From: an uncultured Eubacteriales bacterium
Lineage (GTDB): Bacteria; Bacillota; Clostridia; Oscillospirales; Oscillospiraceae
Assembly: GCA_900549865.1 (NCBI GenBank)
Contig: URPU01000017.1
Coordinates: 1 to 32,316 of the forward strand
Reading direction: 5' to 3'
DNA: 32,316 nt
Of the stretch, positions 7,097 through 14,400 are shown piece after piece. Numbering within the stretch: position 1 is the stretch's first letter; each line of letters opens with the position of its first letter. The translations under genes and the position numbers were made by a program. Below the pieces are notes generated by a model, which did no database searches, was not told the origin of the DNA, and saw only the letters and a list, made by a program, of their open reading frames with translations.

Positions 7097-7162
7097 ATGC
7101 GATTGACAATAACTCTTACATTGGGCAAACCGATGTTTCAGTTTTCAGTTTATTGTACGTAG
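7097..7162 (+). CDS. Very small frame, 21 codons (possible leader peptide or toxin)
   Basis: The frame encodes a 21-residue peptide beginning MRLTITLTLGKPMF and ending FSVYCT. It has an exceptionally strong ribosome binding site (AAAGGGGGTG, 6 nt before the ATG) inside a hairpin, a structured leader, and a terminator-like stem one base after its stop codon. It alternates hydrophobic and polar residues, unlike a classic one-helix type I toxin. A leader peptide, a small toxin or a small membrane-active peptide are all possible; no antisense partner was identified. Translation is inferred. Confidence 0.45.
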   Translation: MRLTITLTLGKPMFQFSVYCT

Positions 7163-7163
7163 C

Positions 7164-7195
7164 AAAAGCCGCCACTCCGCCAAGTGACGACTTTT
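7164..7195 (+). terminator. Terminator-like stem after the 21-codon frame
   Basis: A 13-bp stem with two C-A mismatches (AAAAGCCGCCACT/AGTGACGACTTTT) around CCGCCA starts one base after the stop codon. It ends in TTTTGACTTAATGTTTT. Confidence 0.55.
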
Positions 7196-7267
7196 GACTT
7201 AATGTTTTAGATTTTCATTTCAAGAGCTGACCGCTTGCCGCAACGCTATTTACATATTTATTGTACA

Positions 7268-7311
7268 GCCCGCCCGGAGTTTTTGTCAAGCGTGGAGCGG
7301 GCGTCCTTTTT
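7268..7311 (+). terminator. Terminator at the end of the first island module
   Basis: GCCCGC (7268-7273) pairs with GCGGGC (7297-7302) around a long loop, followed by GTCC and a run of five T. The 3' half runs straight into the first copy of the 55-bp direct repeat. The stretch 7196-7267 shows no gene. Confidence 0.55.
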
Positions 7312-7355
7312 CCCTGCTGCCAAATCATAAAGAAACCGGCCTCGCAAAAATTACA
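7301..7355 (+). repeat. 55-bp direct repeat, copy A
   Basis: This matches 8739-8793 at 48 of 55 positions without gaps. It starts in the 3' arm of a terminator and includes the T-run and the segment AAAGAAACCGG. Copies A and B bound the module that holds the 418-residue gene. See copy B. Confidence 0.8.
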
Positions 7356-7405
7356 CGGCCTATGAGAAGAAAGACATCTTCTAAATAATTAACAGGAGGA
7401 CAAGT

Positions 7406-8662
7406 ATGGAGTCTGGCGAAAGTATTATTTCCCGAGATGACAGAGTGGAGACTGTTGTTTGTGAGCAAGAAGAGGAAATGGACATCTGCGATCTGTTCCC
7501 GGTCATTCAAGTGCCGGAGACCGCGCTTCAACGTTACAGAAAAGTGCCCGTGACTGGACTTGCCGCCTTGGGCGCGGCGTTTTTGCAACTCCCTGATGCC
7601 GCCCGGACGATAGTTCGGACTACCACTACCGGTGTGGATTCGGACGCGACGCTGTTCGTGGGCATAAATCCGAAGGGCATACCGGGATACCTGATTGAAA
7701 ATCAGTATGGAACTGACGGCAACATTATGCAAATAAATGAACAGGGAAAACGGATAATCGCGGGACGGATGCGGTTCAAACCTGTGGATTCGACGCTTCC
7801 TGTTAAAGAGACTGTACAAACGACAACGCCATATGATCCCACGCTTATGATCATTGCCGTTGCAATTATGGAGATCAACAAAAAGCTCGACAAGCTTCAG
7901 TCCAGCGTTGACGCTGTCTTGAAATTCCTCAAACTAGAAAAACAAGCCAAGCAGAGAGGAAACCTGCGAAAGCTTGCCGAGATCGCCGACGACTACAAAG
8001 TCAAATGTGAGGACAAGGACTTCTGTACAAACCGGAACTTTATCGTTCAAAAAATCCAACTGGAAGCTATGGGGGACGTTGAGTTCTATCAGAGCAGAGT
8101 CGGCACGGAACTTGCGAACCAGAAAGCGCTTCATATAAACAGAGAGGCCACTGCGCTTATAGGCTCCGTTACACGCGAGTTTGCCGAATATCAGTTGGCT
8201 TGTTATCTGTATGCCTACTCTTGCTTCTTGGATATTATGCTTCGCAGGGATTTCAGCAAAATCACGCTTGACAAGGCGGTTGAAAAGTTGAAGAGAGTGT
8301 CAGACAGATACGACGATCTTTACACAAAATGCCGGTCACAGATCGCGCAGTATCAGCGGAGTGCGCTTGAAGCAAAGGTGGTGGGCAACATTGGAATGGC
8401 GGCGAAGGGCCTCGGTAAGGCAATAGGTTCTATTCCGGTCATAAAAGAAGGCCCTGTTGATGAAGCCCTTATCAGTGCCGGAATTTATCTGGGCAGAAAG
8501 AATCGTGACACCGTGGAGAACAGCGTGAACACCCTTGCCGCTTTCGAGGATGACCGAATGTCCGCTTTTATTGAAGGCCTGACATCTGTGAATCTTATGT
8601 ATAACGCAGAGAACTCTATGATCACCGACGGAGAGAACATTTATGTGCTCTCTATGGCGTAG
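7406..8662 (+). CDS. Uncharacterised 418-residue protein of the accessory island
   Basis: I do not recognise this family. The gene has a strong AGGAGG site 6 nt before the ATG. The product has an acidic N terminus (1-30), a mildly hydrophobic Ala/Leu-rich stretch (48-70), a segment FVGINPKGIPGYLIENQYG (84-102) and a hydrophobic stretch leading into a likely coiled coil (146-195). A mainly helical, Cys-containing middle follows, then a Gly/Ala-rich stretch (325-362) that could touch a membrane. There is no signal peptide. It forms its own transcription unit, ending in a strong terminator, between two copies of a 55-bp repeat. Its base composition looks more A+T-rich than the flanking core genes. 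A role in defence or competition would fit the place but is unproven. Confidence 0.8.
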   Translation: MESGESIISRDDRVETVVCEQEEEMDICDLFPVIQVPETALQRYRKVPVTGLAALGAAFLQLPDAARTIVRTTTTGVDSDATLFVGINPKGIPGYLIENQYGTDGNIMQINEQGKRIIAGRMRFKPVDSTLPVKETVQTTTPYDPTLMIIAVAIMEINKKLDKLQSSVDAVLKFLKLEKQAKQRGNLRKLAEIADDYKVKCEDKDFCTNRNFIVQKIQLEAMGDVEFYQSRVGTELANQKALHINREATALIGSVTREFAEYQLACYLYAYSCFLDIMLRRDFSKITLDKAVEKLKRVSDRYDDLYTKCRSQIAQYQRSALEAKVVGNIGMAAKGLGKAIGSIPVIKEGPVDEALISAGIYLGRKNRDTVENSVNTLAAFEDDRMSAFIEGLTSVNLMYNAENSMITDGENIYVLSMA

Positions 8663-8716
8663 TACAGATATCTCCAACATCCTGAATCTTATATGCGCCG
8701 CATGAATTAGCCTTTT

Positions 8717-8749
8717 GAACGCCGAGGGAGCACCCTTGGCGTTCTTTTT
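8717..8749 (+). terminator. Terminator of the 418-residue gene
   Basis: A 12-bp stem (GAACGCCGAGGG/CCCTTGGCGTTC, one G-T pair) with loop AGCA is followed by five T. It lies 54 bp after the stop codon. Confidence 0.9.
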
Positions 8750-8793
8750 CCATGCTGCCAGATCACAAAGAAACCGGTATCGCAAAAAATACA
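8739..8793 (+). repeat. 55-bp direct repeat, copy B
   Basis: This matches 7301-7355 with 7 differences. It ends at the exact place where homology to a MATE transporter begins, so the repeat marks a junction. At about 87 per cent identity it is too diverged to be a fresh target-site duplication and looks like a tail that travels with each module. Confidence 0.8.
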
Positions 8794-8795
8794 AA

Positions 8796-9506
8796 GTTTC
8801 TGCCCTCGGCGCGGAGGGCGAAATGCTGGAAAACGCGGTGCTTTATGCGCACATCATACTCCTTGCCCTGCCGTTCAACGTATTGCAGCTTCTTTTCCGG
8901 TCCTTCTGCGTCACGGCGGAGAAGCCCCGCCTCGGCCTGACCGTCACGGTGATGTCCGGCGTGACGAACATGGTGATGGACGCGGTGCTGGTGATGCTGC
9001 TTCCGCAGGAATACAAGCTGGCGGGCGCGGCCGCGGCCACGGCGCTCAGCGAGACCGTCGGCGGCCTTGTGCCGCTCATATACTTCGGGAGGGAGAATGA
9101 CAGCATCCTCCGTCTGGGCAGGTGCAGCTTCGACGGGAAGGCGATACTCAAGGCCTGCACGAACGGTTCCTCAGAGTTTATGAGCAACATCTCCATGAGC
9201 CTTGTGGGGATGCTGTACAACATACAGCTCATCAGGTACGCGGGGGAGGACGGCATCGCGGCATACGGCGTGATGATGTACGTCAGCATGATATTCTCCG
9301 CGGCGTTTATAGGCTACTCCATCGGCACGGCGCCCATCGTCGGCTATCACGACGGCGCGAAGAATTACACGGAGCTGAAAGCCCTGCTGCGCAAGAGCCT
9401 GATAATAATAGGCGCGTTTGCCGTGGCGATGGTCGCGGCGGAGTTCATGGCAGTGGTGTTCTCCGTGATCTTCCTCATCGCCAAGCGGAAGAAGTATCAC
9501 TATTGA
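8796..9506 (+). pseudogene. MATE-family efflux transporter, truncated and internally deleted
   Basis: The frame resumes in a conserved MATE segment (ALGAEGEMLENAVLY), so roughly the first 100 residues are missing. The middle (TAEKPRLGLTVTVMSGVTN, NGSSEFMSNISMSLVGMLYN, GYSIGTAPIVGYHDGAKN) is normal for about TM3-TM7. It then jumps near 9435 directly to the last helix and the KRKKYHY end. Of the usual 450 or so residues about 235 remain. The only upstream in-frame start codons lie in the island's terminator or repeat, or at an unsupported ATG at 8823. The left truncation coincides with the island border. Confidence 0.85.
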
Positions 9507-9533
9507 GCCGCGGGCAGGGCAACGGCGAGTTGC

Positions 9534-9562
9534 TTGTCCATGCCGCCGTAAAGTGCTATACT
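9534..9562 (+). promoter_or_regulatory. Promoter of the XRE regulator operon
   Basis: TTGTCC and TATACT are separated by 17 nt, about 30 nt before the ATG at 9593. Confidence 0.65.
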
Positions 9563-9592
9563 CGATGGCGATAAAGCTATGGAGGAAAAGAC

Positions 9593-10030
9593 ATGGAAAC
9601 AAAGGATATAATTCACGAGCTGCGCATAAAGAGCGGGCTTTCGCAGGAGGAGCTTGCGCAGAGGCTGATGGTCACGCGGCAGGCCGTCTCCCGCTGGGAA
9701 AACGGAGAGACCGTGCCGAATACCGACACGCTGAAGCTGCTGAGCGAGGTGTTCGACGTGTCGATAAACACGCTTCTGGGCGCGCCGCGGCAGCAGATAT
9801 GCCAGTGCTGCGGGATGCCGCTGAACGACGAAATATTCAGCAGAGAGCCTGATGGCGCGGTGAACGAGGAGTACTGCAAGTGGTGCTACGCCGGGGGCGA
9901 GTTCAAGTACAAGAGCATTGAGCAGCTTATCGACTTCTGCGTGACGCATATGGCGAGCGAGAGCTGGCCGGCGGAGCAGGTCAGGGCGCACATGGAGGCT
10001 GTTGTGCCGCAGCTTGCGCACTGGAAATGA
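9593..10030 (+). CDS. XRE-family regulator with C-terminal zinc ribbon
   Basis: The 145-residue product has an HTH_3 domain at residues 6-62 (LSQEELAQRLMVTRQAVSRW). A zinc-ribbon domain follows with cysteines at 70, 72, 73, 95 and 98 (CQCCGMPL, then EYCKWCYAGGEF), a fusion seen in many Clostridia. A GGAGG site precedes the ATG. It overlaps the next gene by ATGA, so it probably controls or works with that membrane protein. Target sites are not evident. Confidence 0.92.
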   Translation: METKDIIHELRIKSGLSQEELAQRLMVTRQAVSRWENGETVPNTDTLKLLSEVFDVSINTLLGAPRQQICQCCGMPLNDEIFSREPDGAVNEEYCKWCYAGGEFKYKSIEQLIDFCVTHMASESWPAEQVRAHMEAVVPQLAHWK

Positions 10031-10704
10031 AGAAGAACAGAGTACTTCGGGCGGCCTTTTATGCCGCCGGGCTTGTGATACTGGCATTGGGTATCGTGCT
10101 GAACACAAAATCCGGCCTCGGCGTGTCGCCGATAATCTCCGGGGCCTACTGCGCGGCGGAGCTTTCCGGGCTGAGCTTCGGGGATATGACCTTCGCGCTG
10201 TACGCGGTGTTCGTTGCGGTGGAGATGGCGCTGCACTGCATACGCAGGGGCGAAAGGCCGCTGGCCGTCGTGCTGGGGCTGGACGCCTTGCAGCTTCCGC
10301 TGAGTCTGGCGTTCACGCGGTTCATGAATCTGTTTTCGGCGTGGATACCGGCACCGGCCGGGCTTGCGGCGCGGATCGCGGTGCTTGCGGCGGGGATAAT
10401 ACTGACCGGGATAGGCGCGGCCATGTCGCTGGACATGTGCCTGATACCGAATCCGGGCGACGGCATAGTGCAGGCGCTGGCTGACTGCTTCAAAAAGCCC
10501 GTCGGCCTGACGAAAAACCTTTTTGACCTTTTTTGCATCGGTGTCACTGCCGCGATAAGCCTGATATTCGTGCGCAGGCTTATCGGCATCGGCTTCGGCA
10601 CCGTGGCGGCCATGCTGGGCGTGGGGCGCGTCATCGCGCTGTTCAACCGCCTTTTCCTTGACCGCATGGCGACAGCGGCGGGCATAAAAAACGCGGCGGC
10701 CTGA
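10027..10704 (+). CDS. YczE/YitT-like multi-pass membrane protein
   Basis: The 225-residue protein has about five or six hydrophobic helices. Its conserved N terminus (GIVLNTKSGLGVSPIISGAYCAAELSG region) and a later LIPNPGDGIVQAL segment are typical of the YczE-like integral membrane family of unknown function. Its ATG overlaps the regulator's TGA, so translation is coupled. A short GACCGCGCGGTC palindrome covers its stop region, but no T-tract follows. Confidence 0.8.
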   Translation: MKKNRVLRAAFYAAGLVILALGIVLNTKSGLGVSPIISGAYCAAELSGLSFGDMTFALYAVFVAVEMALHCIRRGERPLAVVLGLDALQLPLSLAFTRFMNLFSAWIPAPAGLAARIAVLAAGIILTGIGAAMSLDMCLIPNPGDGIVQALADCFKKPVGLTKNLFDLFCIGVTAAISLIFVRRLIGIGFGTVAAMLGVGRVIALFNRLFLDRMATAAGIKNAAA

Positions 10705-10783
10705 CCGCGCGGTCCAAGAATATACATGGAATTATATAACGAGCAGTAAAGTTTCTCCGGAATTTTCTCCGGGTAAATTTTTG

Positions 10784-10824
10784 TTGACAAAACTGTGAAT
10801 ACTGTATATAATCGGCATACACAG
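10784..10824 (+). promoter_or_regulatory. Consensus promoter with GntR operator
   Basis: TTGACA (10784-10789) and TATAAT (10807-10812) are separated by 17 nt, both perfect. A dyad CTGTATAT-N7-ATACACAG (10802-10824, one mismatch) overlaps the -10 and the start point, the expected position for autorepression by the GntR protein encoded next. A TTTCTCCGG direct repeat lies just upstream (10752-10771). Confidence 0.8.
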
Positions 10825-10842
10825 TTGCGGGAGGCCGGGAAC

Positions 10843-11220
10843 GTGAATATATTTATCGACAACAAAAGCGCGCTGCCGATATATGACCAGATATACACGC
10901 AGATAAAGAACCAGATAATGAGCGGGGCGCTGACGCAGGACGAGGCGCTGCCGTCCATACGGAATCTGGCGAAGGATCTGCGCATAAGCGTGATAACGAC
11001 GAAGCGCGCGTATGAGGAGCTGGAGAAGGAGGGCTTCATATACACGGTGGCGGCGAAGGGCTGCTTCGTCGCGCCGAAGAATCTGGAGCTGCTGCGCGAG
11101 GAGAACCTGAAGGCGATAGAGGGGCATCTGGCGGAGGCCGTGCGCCTTGCAGCCGTCTGCGGGCTGAGCGGCGGCGAGCTTGAGGAAATGCTGCGGTATG
11201 AAATGGAGGACGGAAAATGA
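10843..11220 (+). CDS. GntR-family regulator, YtrA subfamily
   Basis: The 125-residue product has a winged-helix domain (ALPIYDQIYTQIKNQIMSG, then LPSIRNLAKDLRISVITTKRAYEEL) and a short C-terminal helical tail. That is the layout of the YtrA subfamily, which represses ABC transporter operons. The start is the GTG at 10843, with GGGAGG 8 nt upstream. An earlier in-frame GTG at 10795 lies inside the promoter and cannot be used. It overlaps the ABC ATPase gene by ATGA. The dyad over the promoter is its probable site. Confidence 0.93.
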   Translation: MNIFIDNKSALPIYDQIYTQIKNQIMSGALTQDEALPSIRNLAKDLRISVITTKRAYEELEKEGFIYTVAAKGCFVAPKNLELLREENLKAIEGHLAEAVRLAAVCGLSGGELEEMLRYEMEDGK

Positions 11221-12056
11221 ACGCGATAGAAATAAAGGGCCTGACGAAAAGCTACGGCGCGTTTAAGCTGGACGGGCTTGACCTGACGCTGCCCTGCGGA
11301 TGCATCATGGGCCTTGTGGGCGAAAACGGCGCGGGCAAATCCACGACGATACGCCTGATGCTGGGCATGGCGCGCCCGGACGGCGGCACGATATGCCTGC
11401 GCGGCCGCGACGGGAAGGAACTGACGAGAGACGAGATAGGCGTCGTCATGGACGAGGTAGGCATAACGGGCTGCCTGACGGCGGAGCAGCTTGGCCGCGT
11501 GATGCGCGGCATATACAAGAGCTGGGACACCGCGGCCTACGAGGGGTATATAAAAATACTGGACATCCCGCGCGGCAAGCAGTTCAAGGACTTTTCGCGC
11601 GGGAACAAGATGAAGCTGGGCATCGCGGCGGCGCTGTCGCACGGGGCGAAGCTTCTCATACTCGACGAGGCGACGGGCGGCCTTGACCCCGTCGTGCGCG
11701 ATACGGTGCTGGATATCCTGTGCGACTTCACGCGCGATGAGGAGCACTCGGTGCTGATGAGCTCGCACATCGTGAGCGACCTTGAAAAGGCCTGCGACTA
11801 CATCGCGTTTCTGCACAGGGGGCGGCTGCTGCTGTGCGAGGAGAAGGACCGGCTTTATGAGGAATACGGCATATTCCGCGGCACGGAGGCACAGCTTGCA
11901 TCCTTCGCGCCCGGCGCGGTGCTCGGGCGGCGCACGTCGCCCTACGGCGTGGAGGCCGTGGTGAAGCGCGGCGCGGCCCCGGAGGGCACGGAGCTTGGCC
12001 GGGCCGGGATAGAGGAGATGTTCGTATTCATGGCAAAGGGGGAGGACACGAAATGA
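11217..12056 (+). CDS. ABC transporter ATP-binding protein
   Basis: The 279-residue ATPase has Walker A GENGAGKST (35-43), a variant signature FSRGN (126-130), Walker B LLILDEA (146-152) and a switch histidine in SSH (184). The relaxed signature is typical of the drug or peptide exporters linked to YtrA regulators. It overlaps both neighbours by ATGA and should pair with the permease encoded next. Confidence 0.96.
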   Translation: MNAIEIKGLTKSYGAFKLDGLDLTLPCGCIMGLVGENGAGKSTTIRLMLGMARPDGGTICLRGRDGKELTRDEIGVVMDEVGITGCLTAEQLGRVMRGIYKSWDTAAYEGYIKILDIPRGKQFKDFSRGNKMKLGIAAALSHGAKLLILDEATGGLDPVVRDTVLDILCDFTRDEEHSVLMSSHIVSDLEKACDYIAFLHRGRLLLCEEKDRLYEEYGIFRGTEAQLASFAPGAVLGRRTSPYGVEAVVKRGAAPEGTELGRAGIEEMFVFMAKGEDTK

Positions 12057-12661
12057 AGGGCCTGCTGATAAAGGACGTTTACATGCTGCGCGGCTACTGC
12101 CGGGTGTTCATCCTGCTGATGCTGATCATGTTCGCCGCGCTGATATTCACGGGCGGAAGCAGCTTTTTCATCCTATACACCAGCGTGCTGACGGGCACGC
12201 TGCCGGTAACGGCGCTGAGCTATGACGACAGGGAGAAGTGGTGCGTCTACTGCCAGACGCTGCCCGTGACGCGGGCGCAGTACGTGGCGGGGAAGTACGT
12301 GCTGGGGCTGGGCTGCGCGGCGTGCGCGGTGCTGATGACGGCGGCGTGCGCGCTGAACCCGGCAACGGACAGGGGGATGCTTGCGGCGCTTCTGCCGTGT
12401 GTGCCGCTGCTGGTGCTGACCGCGCCGAGTCTCTGCCTGCCGCTGTTTTTCCGCCTCGGCGCGGAAAAGGGGCGCACGGCGTACCTTTTTATAATAGTGG
12501 TGCTGTTCGCCGGGGCGAGCATAGTGAGCGGCGACGGCGCGTCGCTTCCCGTGCAGATGGCGCGGCCCGGAATGGGCGCGGCGGCGATAGTCGCGGCGGC
12601 GGTGCTGTACGGCGCGTCGTGGCTGCTGTCCACGAGGTTTTACGCGCAGCGGGAGCTGTGA
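12053..12661 (+). CDS. ABC-2 type permease
   Basis: The 202-residue protein has six likely membrane segments and the ABC-2 permease pattern (LSYDDREKWCVYCQTLPVTRAQYVAGKY after the second or third helix). It is the membrane half of the exporter whose ATPase gene overlaps it. The substrate is unknown; export of an antimicrobial or envelope stress relief is usual for the type. A strong terminator follows. Confidence 0.9.
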   Translation: MKGLLIKDVYMLRGYCRVFILLMLIMFAALIFTGGSSFFILYTSVLTGTLPVTALSYDDREKWCVYCQTLPVTRAQYVAGKYVLGLGCAACAVLMTAACALNPATDRGMLAALLPCVPLLVLTAPSLCLPLFFRLGAEKGRTAYLFIIVVLFAGASIVSGDGASLPVQMARPGMGAAAIVAAAVLYGASWLLSTRFYAQREL

Positions 12662-12681
12662 TGATGTAATAAATATAGTGC

Positions 12682-12727
12682 GCGCCCGGCTTCGGAACTG
12701 CTGATGCATCCGAAGCCGGGCGCTTTT
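12682..12727 (+). terminator. Terminator of the GntR-ABC operon
   Basis: A perfect 15-bp stem (GCGCCCGGCTTCGGA and its complement) with a 12-nt loop is followed by TTTT. It also lies just past the end of the convergent alpha-galactosidase gene. Confidence 0.9.
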
Positions 12728-12745
12728 ATGTCCGCGGGCGGGCAA

Positions 12746-14329
12746 TTATTTTATTGTGAGAAGCTCCTCCGTGCCGTTGACATCCCAGCTCACGGTGAGA
12801 CCGTCGTCGGCATTGACGCGGATGTTGGCCGCATCCCGGTTTTCAAGCAGGCGGGCGTACTGGGCACGCGCCTCGTCGGAATACTGCCCCATGTTGTCAG
12901 AGCACAGCAGAACGCCGCCGAAGAGGCTGTTGACCGTGGAGAGGATATACTTCTGCTCCGGCGTGAGCTTTATGTTGTCGTCGCGCAGGAAGAACACGTC
13001 GGGGTCGCTGAGATACGCGCGGCCGTTGAGCTGGCGGCGGAACACGGTGTTCAGCACGGCGCGGTAGGTGGAGACGGTCTCGCGGTTGGCATTGCGCACG
13101 ATGGGGTTGTTGTTCCAGTCAAGCCCCACGTCGCAGCTTATGCGGCAGTAGTCCACAAGGCCGAAGGCCGGCATCACCGGCACGCCGCAGCCGAGGATGA
13201 GCTTATCCCCGCACAAGCGGCGCAGAAGCTCCATCGCGCGCGTCATGCGCCCGGCGCGCGTCTCGTTTTCATCCCCGTAGGGCGCGGCGGCATAGAGAAA
13301 GTCGAGCTTGACAAGGTCGAAGCCCCACTCGTCCAGCACGCGGGTGAAAACGGCCTCAAGATACGCCTGAAATTCGGGGTTGTCGATATCCAGCGCGTAA
13401 AAGCCGCCCCAGTTGCAGCCGCAGTACCACGGCTTTCCCTCGTGCAGAAGCAGCCAATCGGGGTGCTCGCGCATGATGCGCGAACCCTTCTGGCACACGA
13501 ACGGCGCGAGCCACAGCCCCGCGAGGTAGCCGCGCGCGTGGATGTCGTCCGCAAGCGGCTTGAGCCCGGAGGGGAACTTCTTCTTGTCCGTTTCCAGCCA
13601 GTCACCGACGAACGGCTCCCACCCGTCGTCTATCTGGAAGAGGTCGCCGGGGCGCATGAGCTGTGCGCAGCCGGTGAGGTCGGCGCGGATGCTGTCCTCG
13701 GAGATGTCTTGATAGCGGTTGTACCAGCTTGAATACCCGGCAAGCTTTCTGTCCGTGCGCGGCGTCACGCCCATGGCGTCGAACCACGCGTCGAACACCG
13801 CGTCCTCCCCGCCAGAGGCAAAGAACAGGTCGAACACGTGATATTCCCCGCCGCAGCGTATCCCCGCGCAGTCGCGGCTGACGGTCAGCGTGCCGGTCCC
13901 GGCGTCGAAGCGGAAGAGAGTGTAGCCGGGGCGCTCATCAAGCGAGGCGATGAGCCGGAAATCCTCCCCGCGGCGGAAGTAGCACCAGCTCTCCCCGTGC
14001 GTCACGCCGGGGCGGTTGGGGTAAGGAACAAAGTGATAATCGCCGTAGCGGTCCATGCCGTAGTGCCGTATCGCGGCGCGCGGATACGGGAAGCCAACGC
14101 CGCGCAGGCGGCCGCGGCTTGTCTGCTCCGGGCAGGAGGTCCACGTCTGGTAGCCGTTGATGAATATCTTCTCATCGGGCGCGATATCAACGTGGAGCTG
14201 CGCCTGTGCGGAGACGATGATATCCTCCGGCAGATCAAGCGCGAGACGCCACGCGCCGCCTGAGACCTCCGCGGCGCCCTCAATGGGCGCGCTGTTGGCG
14301 AAGCATATTTTATAGCTGAGTTTATACAC
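12746..14329 (-). CDS. Alpha-galactosidase-like glycoside hydrolase, family 36
   Basis: The product (527 residues from the chosen start) has an N-terminal beta-sandwich and a TIM barrel. It carries FQIDDGWE, the nucleophile in LVKLDFLY (Asp 343) and the acid/base in CRISCDVG (Asp 400), as in GH36 enzymes that remove alpha-galactosyl units from raffinose-type sugars. It has no signal peptide, so it acts inside the cell. The GTG at 14329 is preferred because AAGGAGG lies 7 nt before it. The ATG at 14335 is only one base from that site, and the ATG at 14377 lies inside the metK terminator. It is shorter than the 700-residue class of GH36. No sugar transporter is adjacent. Confidence 0.88.
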   Translation of the reverse strand: MYKLSYKICFANSAPIEGAAEVSGGAWRLALDLPEDIIVSAQAQLHVDIAPDEKIFINGYQTWTSCPEQTSRGRLRGVGFPYPRAAIRHYGMDRYGDYHFVPYPNRPGVTHGESWCYFRRGEDFRLIASLDERPGYTLFRFDAGTGTLTVSRDCAGIRCGGEYHVFDLFFASGGEDAVFDAWFDAMGVTPRTDRKLAGYSSWYNRYQDISEDSIRADLTGCAQLMRPGDLFQIDDGWEPFVGDWLETDKKKFPSGLKPLADDIHARGYLAGLWLAPFVCQKGSRIMREHPDWLLLHEGKPWYCGCNWGGFYALDIDNPEFQAYLEAVFTRVLDEWGFDLVKLDFLYAAAPYGDENETRAGRMTRAMELLRRLCGDKLILGCGVPVMPAFGLVDYCRISCDVGLDWNNNPIVRNANRETVSTYRAVLNTVFRRQLNGRAYLSDPDVFFLRDDNIKLTPEQKYILSTVNSLFGGVLLCSDNMGQYSDEARAQYARLLENRDAANIRVNADDGLTVSWDVNGTEELLTIK

Positions 14330-14364
14330 GCTCATCCCTCCTTGAATATAGTTGCAGTCAATAA

Positions 14365-14391
14365 AACGGCGGGGCATAGCACCCCGCCGTT
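14365..14391 (-). terminator. Terminator of metK
   Basis: A perfect 10-bp stem (AACGGCGGGG/CCCCGCCGTT) with a 7-nt loop lies 9 bp beyond the metK stop. It is followed on the minus strand by TTTTATT. Confidence 0.88.
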
Positions 14392-14400
14392 AGATGCGTA

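Noticed and set aside
8715..8795. Start of the MATE frame at a TTG in the island terminator
   Set aside because: The codons there belong to a terminator and repeat B and show no MATE homology; there is no ribosome binding site.
12746..14377. ATG at 14377 as the start of the alpha-galactosidase
   Set aside because: It lies in the loop of the metK terminator and lacks a ribosome binding site; AAGGAGG points to 14329 or, less well, 14335.
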